Assembly: GCA_029558535.1 (NCBI GenBank)
Contig: JAKQEK010000131.1
Span: 1-64,000 of the forward strand
DNA length: 64,000 nucleotides
From: Bacteroidota bacterium
GTDB lineage: Bacteria; Bacteroidota; Bacteroidia; Bacteroidales; ML635J-15
Direction: 5' to 3'
Shown: in pieces, positions 42,527 through 51,840 of the stretch
Layout: the number at the start of each line of letters is the position of its first letter
How positions within the stretch are numbered: the stretch's first letter is position 1
Translations under genes and position numbers: made by a program
The notes under the pieces: generated by a model
Seen by the model: only the letters and a program-made list of their open reading frames with translations
Told to the model about the DNA's origin: nothing
Databases searched by the model: none

Positions 42527-45358
42527 ATGGGAACGAAAGAAGGGATAATTCAAGTTAGAGGTGCAAGAGTACATAATTTAAAAAATCTGGATGTTGATAT
42601 TCCTCAAAACAAATTATGTGTAATTACCGGACTAAGCGGTAGTGGAAAATCCTCACTTGCATTTGACACAATATATGCTGAGGGGCAAAGGAGATACATG
42701 GAAACTTTTTCTGCCTATGCCAGACATTTTATTGGGAATATGGAACGTCCCGACGTAGATTTAATTTCAGGGTTAAGTCCTGTAATCGCGATAGAACAAA
42801 AGACCACTGTAAAAAATCCACGCTCCACAGTTGGTACAATTACCGAAATTTATGATTACCTCAGATTACTATTCGCTCGTGCATCAACTGCATATTCAAG
42901 TAACACAGGCGAAGAAATGGTAAGATATAGTGACGAACAAATTATAAATATTATATGTCAAGAATTTGATGCAAAGGCTGTTTACATACTCGCACCTGTC
43001 GTTGACGGAAGAAAAGGTCATTATAAAGAATTGTTTGAAAATTTCCGAAAAAAGGGTTTTTTACATGCACGAATTAATGGCGACATAACTGAAATAACAT
43101 ATAACCTTAAACTTGACCGTTATAAAACACATTTTATAGAGCTGGTAGTTGACAAACTCATCGTTAAAGAAGATGACAAACAGAGACTACAAAAATCTAT
43201 AGATTTGGCAATGAATATTGGAAAAGGTGTTATAATGCTCCTTGATAAAGAAAACAATAAGCCAAGATTCTTCAGTCGCTTTTTAATGTGTCCAACCACA
43301 GGAATTTCATACAAAGAGCCTGCTCCACATTCTTTCTCATTTAACTCCCCTCAAGGAGCATGTCCAAAATGTAACGGATTGGGTGTAATTGCTGATATAG
43401 ATATTTCAAAAGTTATTACAGACACTTCAAAATCAATTAACGATGGTGGTATAAATTACATCGGAAAATATAAAAATTCTCTACAATTCTGGATACTTGA
43501 AGCATTAGCCGAAAAAATGAATTTTTCATTAAAAACACCTTTAAATGAATTAAATGAAGAGGCGATAGATGCTATTTTGTATGGTTATCCTGAAAGTTTA
43601 AGACTAAAGAATACTCCCTTGGGTGAAAACTCTAACTATATCGTAAGTTATAACGGCATAGTTAATATGATAAAAACAAGGCAAGATGAAGAAGAAAAAG
43701 ACCCTTATTCAAACAAATCATCTTTTCGTTACAACAGGTTTATTACATGTCCAAAATGTAATGGGACAAGATTGAAAGAGGAATCATTGTATTTCAAATT
43801 TGGTAACAAAAACATAGCGGAACTTGCTGCTATGGATATACTACAGCTTCATGATTTTTTAGATCAAGCTCTTGAAATTTCAGGAAAAAGAGAACAAAAA
43901 ATAGCCTCAGAAATAGTAAAAGAAGTAAAAAGCAGATTAGGCTTCCTACTGGACGTTGGACTTGATTACCTTTCTCTTGATCGTCCGGCAAAAAGTTTGT
44001 CGGGTGGAGAGTCACAAAGAATAAGATTAGCAACTCAAATTGGTTCAAGACTCGTAAATGTATTGTATATTCTCGATGAGCCTAGCATAGGCCTTCATCA
44101 ACGCGACAATAATAAACTGATACATTCTTTAAAAGAGCTTCGCGATAGGGGTAATTCTGTAATTGTTGTTGAACACGATAAAGAAATGATTCAGCAATCT
44201 GATTACATTGTGGATATAGGTCCGGGAGCAGGTCGTAAAGGCGGCAAATTGGTTTTCGCAGGAAAATACGATTCAATGCTGAATTCAGATTCTATTACCT
44301 CACAGTATATCACTGAAAGGAAAAAAATCGAAATACCTAAACAGAGAAGAAAAATTAGCGATAAAAAAATTAAAATTTTTGGAGCTAAAGGAAACAATCT
44401 TAAGAATATTAATGTCGAAATTCCTACTGGGGTATTTGTATGTGTAACAGGCGTTTCGGGAAGCGGAAAATCGAGTTTGCTCAACGAAACACTTGTACCA
44501 ATTTTAGCTAAACATTTTTATAACTCTAATAGCTTTCCTCTCGAATATGATAAAATTGAAGGCATAGGAAATATTGACAAATTTATTGAAGTAAATCAGG
44601 AACCTATCGGAAAAACTCCACGTTCTAATCCAGTAACATACACAGGAATATTTACCGAAATAAGAGAATTATTTGCTTCTATACCTGAAGCTAAAATTAG
44701 GGGCTATAAATCAGGAAGATTTTCATTTAATGTTGCAGGAGGTCGTTGCGAGACATGTAAAGGAGCAGGAGTAAGAACAATCGAAATGAATTTTCTACCA
44801 GACGTATATGTTCCTTGCGAAACTTGTCACGGAAAAAGATATAATAGAGAAACCCTTGATGTTAAATTTAAAGGGAAATCTATTTCTGATGTTTTAAATC
44901 TTACAATAAATGCTGCTGTTGAATTTTTCGAAAACATTCCTCAAATCTACAGAAAACTGTCGGTACTACAGCAAGTAGGATTGGGTTATATTACTTTAGG
45001 TCAATCCTCTACTACCCTTTCAGGTGGCGAAGCACAAAGAGTAAAACTCGCAACAGAATTAATGAAGCGTGATACAGGCAACACACTTTATATACTAGAT
45101 GAACCAACCACCGGATTGCATTTCGAAGATATTCAAGTATTATTAAACGTTTTAAATTCACTGATTGACCGAGGTAACAGTATGATAATTATAGAACATA
45201 ATATGGATATTATCAAATCTGCTGACTGGATTATTGATTTAGGTCCCGAAGGCGGCGAAAGGGGTGGTTATATTGTGGCAGAGGGGACTCCGGAAGACAT
45301 TGCAAATTGCAAAAAAGGATATACAGGAATATTTATGAAAAAAGAGCTGTCACTTTAA
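42527..45358 (+). CDS. uvrA: Excinuclease ABC subunit A
   Basis: The 943-residue ATPase detects DNA lesions in nucleotide excision repair. Two ABC modules are seen: ITGLSGSGKSSLAFDTIYAE and VTGVSGSGKSSLLNETLV (Walker A), with signatures KSLSGGESQRIRLATQIG and TLSGGEAQRVKLATELM and Walker B LYILDEPSIGLH and LYILDEPTTGLH. Zinc-finger cysteines are in CPKCNG pairs and CETCKGAG.../CETCHGKR. Length is normal. It is 10 bases after the transglycosylase, an unusual companion for polysaccharide genes; no uvrB or uvrC is nearby. Confidence 0.97.
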   Translation: MGTKEGIIQVRGARVHNLKNLDVDIPQNKLCVITGLSGSGKSSLAFDTIYAEGQRRYMETFSAYARHFIGNMERPDVDLISGLSPVIAIEQKTTVKNPRSTVGTITEIYDYLRLLFARASTAYSSNTGEEMVRYSDEQIINIICQEFDAKAVYILAPVVDGRKGHYKELFENFRKKGFLHARINGDITEITYNLKLDRYKTHFIELVVDKLIVKEDDKQRLQKSIDLAMNIGKGVIMLLDKENNKPRFFSRFLMCPTTGISYKEPAPHSFSFNSPQGACPKCNGLGVIADIDISKVITDTSKSINDGGINYIGKYKNSLQFWILEALAEKMNFSLKTPLNELNEEAIDAILYGYPESLRLKNTPLGENSNYIVSYNGIVNMIKTRQDEEEKDPYSNKSSFRYNRFITCPKCNGTRLKEESLYFKFGNKNIAELAAMDILQLHDFLDQALEISGKREQKIASEIVKEVKSRLGFLLDVGLDYLSLDRPAKSLSGGESQRIRLATQIGSRLVNVLYILDEPSIGLHQRDNNKLIHSLKELRDRGNSVIVVEHDKEMIQQSDYIVDIGPGAGRKGGKLVFAGKYDSMLNSDSITSQYITERKKIEIPKQRRKISDKKIKIFGAKGNNLKNINVEIPTGVFVCVTGVSGSGKSSLLNETLVPILAKHFYNSNSFPLEYDKIEGIGNIDKFIEVNQEPIGKTPRSNPVTYTGIFTEIRELFASIPEAKIRGYKSGRFSFNVAGGRCETCKGAGVRTIEMNFLPDVYVPCETCHGKRYNRETLDVKFKGKSISDVLNLTINAAVEFFENIPQIYRKLSVLQQVGLGYITLGQSSTTLSGGEAQRVKLATELMKRDTGNTLYILDEPTTGLHFEDIQVLLNVLNSLIDRGNSMIIIEHNMDIIKSADWIIDLGPEGGERGGYIVAEGTPEDIANCKKGYTGIFMKKELSL

Positions 45359-45425
45359 AATCCAATATATAAGCAATAACAAAATAAAAAATTAAAATTT
45401 TAACATAATTTTAATAAAATTTAGT

Positions 45426-45465
45426 ACTATGTATTGCATAGTTCTAATTTTTTTATATATCTTTG
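45426..45465 (+). promoter_or_regulatory. Promoter and palindromic operator of the PadR/PspC pair
   Basis: The -7 element TATCTTTG is at 45458-45465 (TAnnTTTG). Upstream, ACTATG (45426-45431) and CATAGT (45437-45442) form a 17-base palindrome over the -33 position. PadR regulators bind such ATG-rich inverted repeats and often autoregulate. The gene start at ATG 45492 fits; an in-frame ATG at 45429 lies within this operator. Confidence 0.55.
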
Positions 45466-45491
45466 CATTGTCAATTACTAATTTATTAATT

Positions 45492-45818
45492 ATGGATTTA
45501 ACAAACAACAAAGCTCAAATGCGTAAAGGAGTATTAGAATACTGTACTTTGCTTATACTCAAGCAAAGTGATTGCTATTCGACAGAAATACTTGAAAAGC
45601 TGAAAGAAGCAGAAATGATAGTTGTCGAAGGCACTTTATATCCTTTGCTTACAAGACTAAAAAATATGCAATTATTAAACTATCGTTGGGAAGAAAGCAC
45701 ACAGGGACCACCTCGAAAGTATTATAGCCTAACCGAAAAAGGCGAATCAGTCCTTCAGGATCTTGACAAATCATGGATTGATTTAGTAGAATCTATAAAC
45801 AAATTAAAAATTAAATAA
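45492..45818 (+). CDS. PadR-family transcriptional regulator
   Basis: The 108-residue protein starts at ATG 45492 (MDLTNNKAQMRKGVLEYCTL). It has the PadR winged helix (STEILEKLKEAEMIVVEGTLYPLLTRLKNMQLL, then YYSLTEKGESVLQDLDKSW). The tryptophan/leucine C-terminal helix for dimerisation is short. PadR-PspC pairs are frequent in Bacteroidota; the regulator likely controls the downstream envelope protein and itself through the palindrome at 45426-45442. It is 10 bases before the next gene. Confidence 0.9.
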   Translation: MDLTNNKAQMRKGVLEYCTLLILKQSDCYSTEILEKLKEAEMIVVEGTLYPLLTRLKNMQLLNYRWEESTQGPPRKYYSLTEKGESVLQDLDKSWIDLVESINKLKIK

Positions 45819-45828
45819 AACTACAGTT

Positions 45829-47412
45829 ATGAAAAAGACAGTAAGTATCAATTTGAATTCGTTTATGTTTGTCATAGATGAAGATGCCTACAATATGTTA
45901 CATTTATATTTAGGCAAATTAGAGGATCATTTTTCAAAGATTGAAGAAGGAGGCGAAATAGTTAGAGATATAGAATCGCGAATCGCTGAAATATTCAGTT
46001 CAAAAATTAGCGAAGGCAAACAAGTAATCAATCTTCGTGATGTTGAAGAAATTATACAAATTCTTGGCAATGTAGATGATATTACCGGTGACGGGAATAG
46101 TGAAAAATCAACTAATGAATCAGATAATAACACTAAAGAAAATAAAAAATCAAAAAAATTATACAGAGATCCTGACAGTAGGGTTCTTGGAGGTGTGTGT
46201 AGCGGCTTGGCTGAGTTTACCGGCGTCAGCACAACTTTCTGGAGAATAATTTTCCTAATTTTTATCTTCATTGGCCAGATTAGCATTATTGCATATCTTA
46301 TTTTGTGGATAGCAGTTCCTGAGGCAAAGACTACAGCTCAAAAGTTAGAAATGAAAGGAGATAAAATTAACCTAACCAATATAGAAAAAACAGTTAAAAA
46401 AGAATTTGATGAAGTAAAAAAGAATTTCAGAAAAATTGACAAAAGCAGATTCTCAGATGTAATCAACAATATTGGAAAAGCAATCGTTACTGTAATAACT
46501 GTCTTCGCACAAATCTTCGGAAAAGTTTTAGGTATTGTATTTATCTTATCAGGTGCTGCAGTATTAATTCTGTTAACCATTGCATTATTTAGCGTTGGAA
46601 AGGAGAATATGTTTTATTCAAATGATTTTATAAATATGATATGGCTGCCGGGATTATTAGAATATGTGACAAACTCCGGAACTGCATGGCTTTTAAGCAT
46701 TTGCATAATGATAGTTTTCATTATTCCAGTGATAGCAATAATTAGCTGGGGAGTTGGTTTATTGTTCGAAATAAAGTCAAATAAATACTTAAGCATAGGA
46801 ACCTTTGTTCTATGGATAATAGCAATTGTGTTTTCGATTGCGTTAAGCATCAACATAGCAGCATCCTTCCGTTCTATTGAAACAAAAACCCATACAGAGA
46901 TAATTAAAACTGATTCATTGAACACATATCACTTTACAATAAATCCTGAGATTAAAGATTTTAATATATTAACAGAAGACGATATTGACAATTTTAATGA
47001 TCTTCATCTAGTTCTAAATTCAAAATTCTTTTTATTAAAAAATGGGAACATTCAATATTATCCTCATATATATTTTAATCCGACAAAAGACAGTATAGCG
47101 TCAATGGAAATAAAATATTATGCCAGAGGGGCAAATAATCATGAAGCAAAAGAAAATCTTAAACTTATTGATTACAAATACATTTGTGATACCAATAATA
47201 TATATTTTAACCCATATTTTCAAATAAATGCTAATAAATGGCGGGCTCAGGACATTAAAATAACTGTAAATATCCCTGCTGACTCCAAGATAATTATTGA
47301 TAAAAGTTTGTCTTGGTTAATTGATATTGAAGATATAAGTGGAGAACTAAACGATGACGAGATGTGTGACAAGGAGATTTTTGTATCTGATGCGGGTTTT
47401 ACTATAAAATAA
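45829..47412 (+). CDS. PspC-domain membrane protein
   Basis: The 527-residue protein has a cytoplasmic N-terminal domain (1-95, SINLNSFMFVIDEDAYNML; a DUF-like domain with acidic helices), a PspC domain (about 105-165: KLYRDPDSRVLGGVCSGLAEF, IIAYLILWIAVPEA) and several further membrane segments. The final ~190 residues are a beta-rich domain on the other side of the membrane. PspC proteins take part in phage-shock/envelope stress. Regulation by the PadR gene 10 bases upstream is likely. A terminator hairpin follows. Confidence 0.85.
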   Translation: MKKTVSINLNSFMFVIDEDAYNMLHLYLGKLEDHFSKIEEGGEIVRDIESRIAEIFSSKISEGKQVINLRDVEEIIQILGNVDDITGDGNSEKSTNESDNNTKENKKSKKLYRDPDSRVLGGVCSGLAEFTGVSTTFWRIIFLIFIFIGQISIIAYLILWIAVPEAKTTAQKLEMKGDKINLTNIEKTVKKEFDEVKKNFRKIDKSRFSDVINNIGKAIVTVITVFAQIFGKVLGIVFILSGAAVLILLTIALFSVGKENMFYSNDFINMIWLPGLLEYVTNSGTAWLLSICIMIVFIIPVIAIISWGVGLLFEIKSNKYLSIGTFVLWIIAIVFSIALSINIAASFRSIETKTHTEIIKTDSLNTYHFTINPEIKDFNILTEDDIDNFNDLHLVLNSKFFLLKNGNIQYYPHIYFNPTKDSIASMEIKYYARGANNHEAKENLKLIDYKYICDTNNIYFNPYFQINANKWRAQDIKITVNIPADSKIIIDKSLSWLIDIEDISGELNDDEMCDKEIFVSDAGFTIK

Positions 47413-47419
47413 CTCTTTT

Positions 47420-47450
47420 AAGTGGCGTGAAATTGAAATTCACGCCACTT
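47420..47450. terminator. Bidirectional terminator hairpin
   Basis: Arms AAGTGGCGTGAA and TTCACGCCACTT flank the loop ATTGAAA, between the convergent PspC gene and the DUF3078-type gene. The T-tract after it is short, but the stem is strong and position is apt. Confidence 0.75.
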
Positions 47451-47463
47451 TTCATCACTTCAA

Positions 47464-48369
47464 TTATTGAAATTTATAAGTAATACCTATACCAAATAAC
47501 TGTTTTAACTGCAATTTTGCACCTTCACTATCATCAATTCCATCATGATTAGAATCGTATTTTATTTTTATATCATCGTCATACAACATTGTAATATGCA
47601 AATTTGCGCTAAAAAAACTATTGATTTTCATATTAATAAGATTTTCCCAGTTAACATCAATATTTTGTGGGTTGTTTAAATAATTCGAGAAGAGCTCTAG
47701 CTTCGTTGTGTATGAAATATTCTTCATCAAGTCAACTTTATATTGGACTTTAACGAATCCCCCAAACTCATGTCTTACATGCTCATTTTTTGTCACGCCA
47801 TAAGCACCCTGAGAAGATAATAAAGTATCCATAACGAAAGTTGTTTTTCCGGAAAGAGGAGAAATAAACAGTGTAAATTTATCATTTGGTTTGTAGTCCA
47901 TGCCAATTGATATATTAAGATATGCGGGAGCTAAAAAATTTGAAATTCTAACAGTATCTGCTGCAGTTTTAAAACCCTGATCAAACTGTGACTTAAAACT
48001 TATCAAACCTGAATAATACCAATGCTTAAACGCATACTGACCATATTTAGATGCAAAATCTATTTTATCATCAGTTTTATAAAACACAGCCTCTTCTCCT
48101 ACTCCTTGCATCATTTTTCCATAACCAAGATCAAGAGTATTATCCCAAGTTGTTTTGTTCTTTTTATAATTTGCAAACAAGTTAACAAAAGAATTTCCGC
48201 TAATTGAATTCTGCCCCCCTGCTGCCCAATGTGTAAAAGATATTTGCGAAGCATTTAGCGAAACCATTCCTCCTGTTTTCCAATTAGATACATTTTTTGT
48301 AGAATCAGTTTGTGCAAGTATCACACTTGAAACTAGTATAAAAGAAATAAAAATAAAAATTGTTTTCAT
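47464..48369 (-). CDS. DUF3078-type exported outer-membrane-like protein
   Basis: I start the gene at 48369 (MKTIFIFISFILVSSVILAQ, a signal peptide), giving 301 residues; the longer frame to 48462 overlaps the mscS gene. After NWKTGGMVSLNASQISFTHWAAGG the sequence has alternating beta strands ending in an aromatic residue (GIGITYKFQ), typical for an outer-membrane beta-barrel. This is the DUF3078 family, found in most Bacteroidota; function unknown. The downstream end of mscS is 10 bases before this start, so the two are likely in one transcript. Confidence 0.82.
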   Translation of the reverse strand: MKTIFIFISFILVSSVILAQTDSTKNVSNWKTGGMVSLNASQISFTHWAAGGQNSISGNSFVNLFANYKKNKTTWDNTLDLGYGKMMQGVGEEAVFYKTDDKIDFASKYGQYAFKHWYYSGLISFKSQFDQGFKTAADTVRISNFLAPAYLNISIGMDYKPNDKFTLFISPLSGKTTFVMDTLLSSQGAYGVTKNEHVRHEFGGFVKVQYKVDLMKNISYTTKLELFSNYLNNPQNIDVNWENLINMKINSFFSANLHITMLYDDDIKIKYDSNHDGIDDSEGAKLQLKQLFGIGITYKFQ

Positions 48370-48379
48370 AACAAAAAAT

Positions 48380-49183
48380 TTAGTTGTTTTTAACATGAAC
48401 ATCCATTTGTGGGAACGGAATTTCAATTCCTTCTTTATTAAAAACTTCGTAAATTTTTTCATTTACATCAAAAAATACTCCCCAATAGTCTTCAGTTTTA
48501 GTCCAAACCCTAGTAACGATATTTACAGATGAATCTGCCATTTCTCCCAGTCCAATAAATATTTCAGGATCTTTTAAAACTCTTTTATCTGAATTTATAA
48601 TATTAAGAATTATTTCTCTAACTTTTTTATAATCCGAACCATAAGCAACTCCAAATTTCCAATCAACTCTTCTGGTTGCTTGTTGTGTATAGTTTGTCAT
48701 TGATCCATTCGCTAAACCTCCGTTAGGTATAATAATAATTTTATTATCAACCGTAGTTAGAATTGTATTAAATATTTGAATTTCCTTAACAGAACCGGCA
48801 AATCCTTGTGCTTCAATATAATCCCCAACTTTAAATGGTTTAAATATTAATATCATTACTCCTCCGGCAAAATTTGACAATGTACCCTGAAAAGCCAGAC
48901 CTACTGCCAAACCTGCTGCACCAAGTATTGCAATAAAAGAGGTCATCTCAATCCCAACCATTCCCATCACAGAAACGATAATCATTGCCTTAAGAGCAAT
49001 ACCAAGAAAACTACGTAAAAATGTAACCAAACCTACATCTACATTACGCTTGGTCATTATTTTGGCTAAGTGTTTAACAATAAATTTTGTAATCCAGAAA
49101 CCAATAATTAAAAACAGTATTGCTCCGATGAATTTCATACCGTTATCAATTAACCACATGTACACCTGATCTAAATTTTCCAT
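48380..49183 (-). CDS. mscS: Small-conductance mechanosensitive channel, MscS family
   Basis: Start at 49183 ([15 protein letters not shown]) gives 268 residues; the longer frame would begin in the leader. Three membrane helices precede the MscS pore helix ([25 protein letters not shown], glycine/alanine-packed) and the cytoplasmic beta and alpha/beta domains ([24 protein letters not shown]-like [11 protein letters not shown]). It opens under membrane tension to release solutes during osmotic downshock. The pore motif is intact. It is followed by the DUF3078-type gene on the same strand. Confidence 0.92.
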   Translation of the reverse strand: MENLDQVYMWLIDNGMKFIGAILFLIIGFWITKFIVKHLAKIMTKRNVDVGLVTFLRSFLGIALKAMIIVSVMGMVGIEMTSFIAILGAAGLAVGLAFQGTLSNFAGGVMILIFKPFKVGDYIEAQGFAGSVKEIQIFNTILTTVDNKIIIIPNGGLANGSMTNYTQQATRRVDWKFGVAYGSDYKKVREIILNIINSDKRVLKDPEIFIGLGEMADSSVNIVTRVWTKTEDYWGVFFDVNEKIYEVFNKEGIEIPFPQMDVHVKNN

Positions 49184-49265
49184 ATTTTTTAATTTTAAAA
49201 TTGTAGAGTTACAAAGATAATACAAAAATAAAAAAACAGAATTCTCAAATTAAGAACTCTGTTTG

Positions 49266-49351
49266 TACCCGGGGCCGGGATCGAACCGGCACGATCGTTA
49301 AAGATCACTGGATTTTAAGTCCAGCGCGTCTACCTATTCCGCCACCCGGGC
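49266..49351 (-). tRNA. tRNA-Leu (UAA)
   Basis: The minus-strand sequence folds as a class II tRNA. The acceptor stem is GCCCGGG with CCCGGGT and discriminator A. The anticodon arm is CTGGA-CTTAAAA-TCCAG with anticodon TAA. The long variable arm is TGATCTTTAACGATCG and the T arm GCCGG-TTCGATC-CCGGC. CCA is not encoded. A partial copy of its 5' end lies at 49446-49473. Confidence 0.95.
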
Positions 49352-49445
49352 AACCTATTTATTATAAAGAACTTTCACAACACCTGGGGGCGTCTCCTCG
49401 AAAAACTTCTAAAATCCGTTTTTTCGGATTTTTGGTTTTTCGGGA

Positions 49446-49483
49446 CTATTCCGCCACCCGGGCAACCTATTTATAAAGAACTT
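49446..49483. repeat. Duplicated tRNA-Leu 5' end and flank
   Basis: 28 bases (49446-49473) are identical to 49334-49361, covering the first ~18 nucleotides of the tRNA-Leu gene and 10 bases of its upstream flank. The match resumes after a 3-base gap (TAAAGAACTTT). The intervening 73 bases contain a stem AAATCCG/CGGATTT and no tRNA-like fold. The fragment cannot make a tRNA. It may be a recombination scar or a decayed tandem tRNA gene. Confidence 0.75.
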
Positions 49484-49526
49484 TTTGTTTGATGTTCTAT
49501 AAAACAGAACTCTTTTAAAAAAAAAG

Positions 49527-49599
<73 letters not shown>

Positions 49600-49832
49600 A
49601 AAATAGGTTGCAAATTTAAATCATTTTCTTTTAAAACACCAAATATTTTTACGATTTTTTTTGATATAAAATATTAGCCATTATAAAATATTGCATATCA
49701 AGATATTAGAACAATCCATTTTACAAAAACACACCGAAAAATTTTATTAGATAATTTACACCTGAAGATATTCATTTGATTTACTAACATGAAATATAAA
49801 ACTTTTGTATTTTTACAATAAATATAAATATA

Positions 49833-51446
49833 ATGAAAAAAATAATTACTAGTCTGCTTTTTATTGCTTTCTACTATTCAGTATTAGCTTATCCTGGAAA
49901 AATTATTAAGTCATTCGATGCTCCCGGACAATATATTACCGGTATAACATTCGATGGTAAAAATTTATGGGTGTCTGACCGTAAAGCAGATAAGATTTAT
50001 TGTATTAATCCTGATAACGGTAAGGTTACAAATTCGATTTCAAGTCCTGCCTATTGGCCTGTTGGACTGGCATTTGACGGACAATATTTGTGGAATGCTG
50101 ATGCTAAAGGTGGTATTCCTTTGTCAGAAAACTATATCGGGATGATTTATAAAATAGATCCTAGTGATGGAACGATACTGCATCAATTAGTATCTCCAGC
50201 GCCGGTACCAAAAGATTTGACCTGGGATGGGAAATATTTATGGCTGATTGATGATCGTTTCGATAAATTAGTGCAATTTGACCCAAAAGATGGAACCACA
50301 ATTAAAGAGTTTATTGCACCGGCTTCAAACCCTTCCGGCTTAACATTCGACGGTACATATCTGTGGATCTCGGATTGTGTTACAAACGAAATTTATATGG
50401 TAAATCCTGAAAATGGTACTGTTTTAATGACACTTGATGCCCCGGACAAAAATTCATGTGGACTTGCTTTTGATGGAAAAAACTTATGGAATACAGATCG
50501 TAATAACTGCAAAATATACTGTTTAGTGCATAATGATGAAGAATTATATATTGCTAAAAATCCAAAGAAATCGGTTATTAAATACACTCACCTGACTAGT
50601 AATTTTGGCCCGGGAACTGTTAAAACAACAGATGTATATTTTGCAGTTCCTGAAAACAGAATTAACCAAAAGCTCTTAAAAGAAACGGAATACTCAATAA
50701 AACCTGAATTTATAAAAGACAAATGGGGACAAAATATTGCTCATTTTCAGTCAAAAAATCTTAAATCGGGAGAGCAATTCGAAATTATAGAAACTTTTTA
50801 TGCCGAAACCTATGAGGTAAGATATTTTATTTCTCCGGATAAAGTTGGAAGTTTTGCTGAAATACCACAAGATATAAAAGACAAATATCTGGCGAATGAC
50901 TCTAAATATGAATTTGACCACCCTGTTATTCAAAACGCATTAAAAGAAGCTGTAGGAGATGAAACAAACCCATATTGGATAGCCCGAAAAATCTATGATT
51001 ATCTGATTTTAAAAATGTACTATGAAATGACCGGAGGATGGAATACTGCCCCTACTGTCTTAGCTCGTGGAAACGGTAGCTGTTCCGAATATTCATTTGT
51101 ATATATTTCAATGTGTCGGGCTGCAGGATTACCTGCACGTTATGTAGGTTCAATCGTTCAGCGTGGGCAATTAGTTGCTATGGATGATGTCTTTCATCGA
51201 TGGGTAGAGGTATATTTGCCAAAATATGGATGGATTCCTGTTGATCCGAGCGGAGGAGATCAAACTTCTCCGGCAGCACAGGCAAGATATTTTGGATATT
51301 TAGGGAACCGCTTTTTAATTACCACTCAAAGCGGAGGCGGGTCTGAATATCTTGACTGGCAATACAATTCAAATGTTTACCATACTTGTTCCCCAAAGAC
51401 TTTTGTTGTTCATGAGTATTTTGGCGACTGGGTGGAAGAAGAGTGA
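49833..51446 (+). CDS. Secreted beta-propeller/transglutaminase-like fusion protein
   Basis: The 537-residue protein has a signal peptide (cleavage near VLA|YPG). Residues about 25-235 are six repeats of a Vgb/NHL-like propeller blade (LAFDGQYLWNADAKGG, LTFDGTYLWISDC). Residues about 360-500 carry a transglutaminase-like core with C in ARGNGSCSEYSFVY, H in DDVFHRWVEVYL and D in GWIPVDPSGGD. It could crosslink or cleave peptide or isopeptide bonds outside the cytoplasm. The fusion is unusual. It stands alone: tRNA genes lie upstream and the defence operon downstream. Confidence 0.85.
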   Translation: MKKIITSLLFIAFYYSVLAYPGKIIKSFDAPGQYITGITFDGKNLWVSDRKADKIYCINPDNGKVTNSISSPAYWPVGLAFDGQYLWNADAKGGIPLSENYIGMIYKIDPSDGTILHQLVSPAPVPKDLTWDGKYLWLIDDRFDKLVQFDPKDGTTIKEFIAPASNPSGLTFDGTYLWISDCVTNEIYMVNPENGTVLMTLDAPDKNSCGLAFDGKNLWNTDRNNCKIYCLVHNDEELYIAKNPKKSVIKYTHLTSNFGPGTVKTTDVYFAVPENRINQKLLKETEYSIKPEFIKDKWGQNIAHFQSKNLKSGEQFEIIETFYAETYEVRYFISPDKVGSFAEIPQDIKDKYLANDSKYEFDHPVIQNALKEAVGDETNPYWIARKIYDYLILKMYYEMTGGWNTAPTVLARGNGSCSEYSFVYISMCRAAGLPARYVGSIVQRGQLVAMDDVFHRWVEVYLPKYGWIPVDPSGGDQTSPAAQARYFGYLGNRFLITTQSGGGSEYLDWQYNSNVYHTCSPKTFVVHEYFGDWVEEE

Positions 51447-51691
51447 AAAGGAAAACAAGCTCCAAAATCCGAACTACAAACTCTAAGTCGCAAATTTTTA
51501 GACTAAGCTAGATATTTACTATTCGAATTTTGTTTTTCTCTCAAACTTGTCAATAAAATGAATAATGTTTTTTCATAATTATAAATTTTAAAGTAAGTAA
51601 AGTATATTGTTTTTCTTACAAAGTTTAACATTATGGTGTTAGTGTCATACGCTTTGTAACAGCAGCTTTTAATTTTTTAAAATAAACAACC

Positions 51692-51704
51692 ACTATCTGA
51701 TAGT
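51692..51704. repeat. 13-base palindrome in the spacer before the defence operon
   Basis: ACTATC-T-GATAGT lies in the 394-base gap between the propeller/transglutaminase gene and the XRE gene. Apart from this and the operator at 51805, I see no gene or other element there; the stretch is very AT-rich. Confidence 0.35.
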
Positions 51705-51804
51705 CAAAATATTAACTGACCACACATAAACAAAAAACATAATTGTTAATAACTTCTCAAATAAGTATAAAAAATATTTTAATAAATTATACCCAAGTTA
51801 ATAA

Positions 51805-51830
51805 ATTTGACTATTTTTGACAAGTCAAAT
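51805..51830 (+). promoter_or_regulatory. Promoter with overlapping operator of the XRE-led defence operon
   Basis: ATTTGACT (51805-51812) and AGTCAAAT (51823-51830) are perfect 8-base inverted arms with a 10-base spacer. The -7 element TATTTTTG (51812-51819) lies between them, 22 bases before the ATG at 51841. Binding of the XRE protein would block transcription, as for controller (C) proteins of restriction-modification systems. Autoregulation is inferred. Confidence 0.65.
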
Positions 51831-51840
51831 AAATACTATT

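Noticed and set aside
49352-49526. A third tRNA gene between tRNA-Leu and tRNA-Gly
   Set aside because: Only the first ~18 nucleotides of a tRNA-Leu are copied at 49446-49473; no anticodon or T arm follows.
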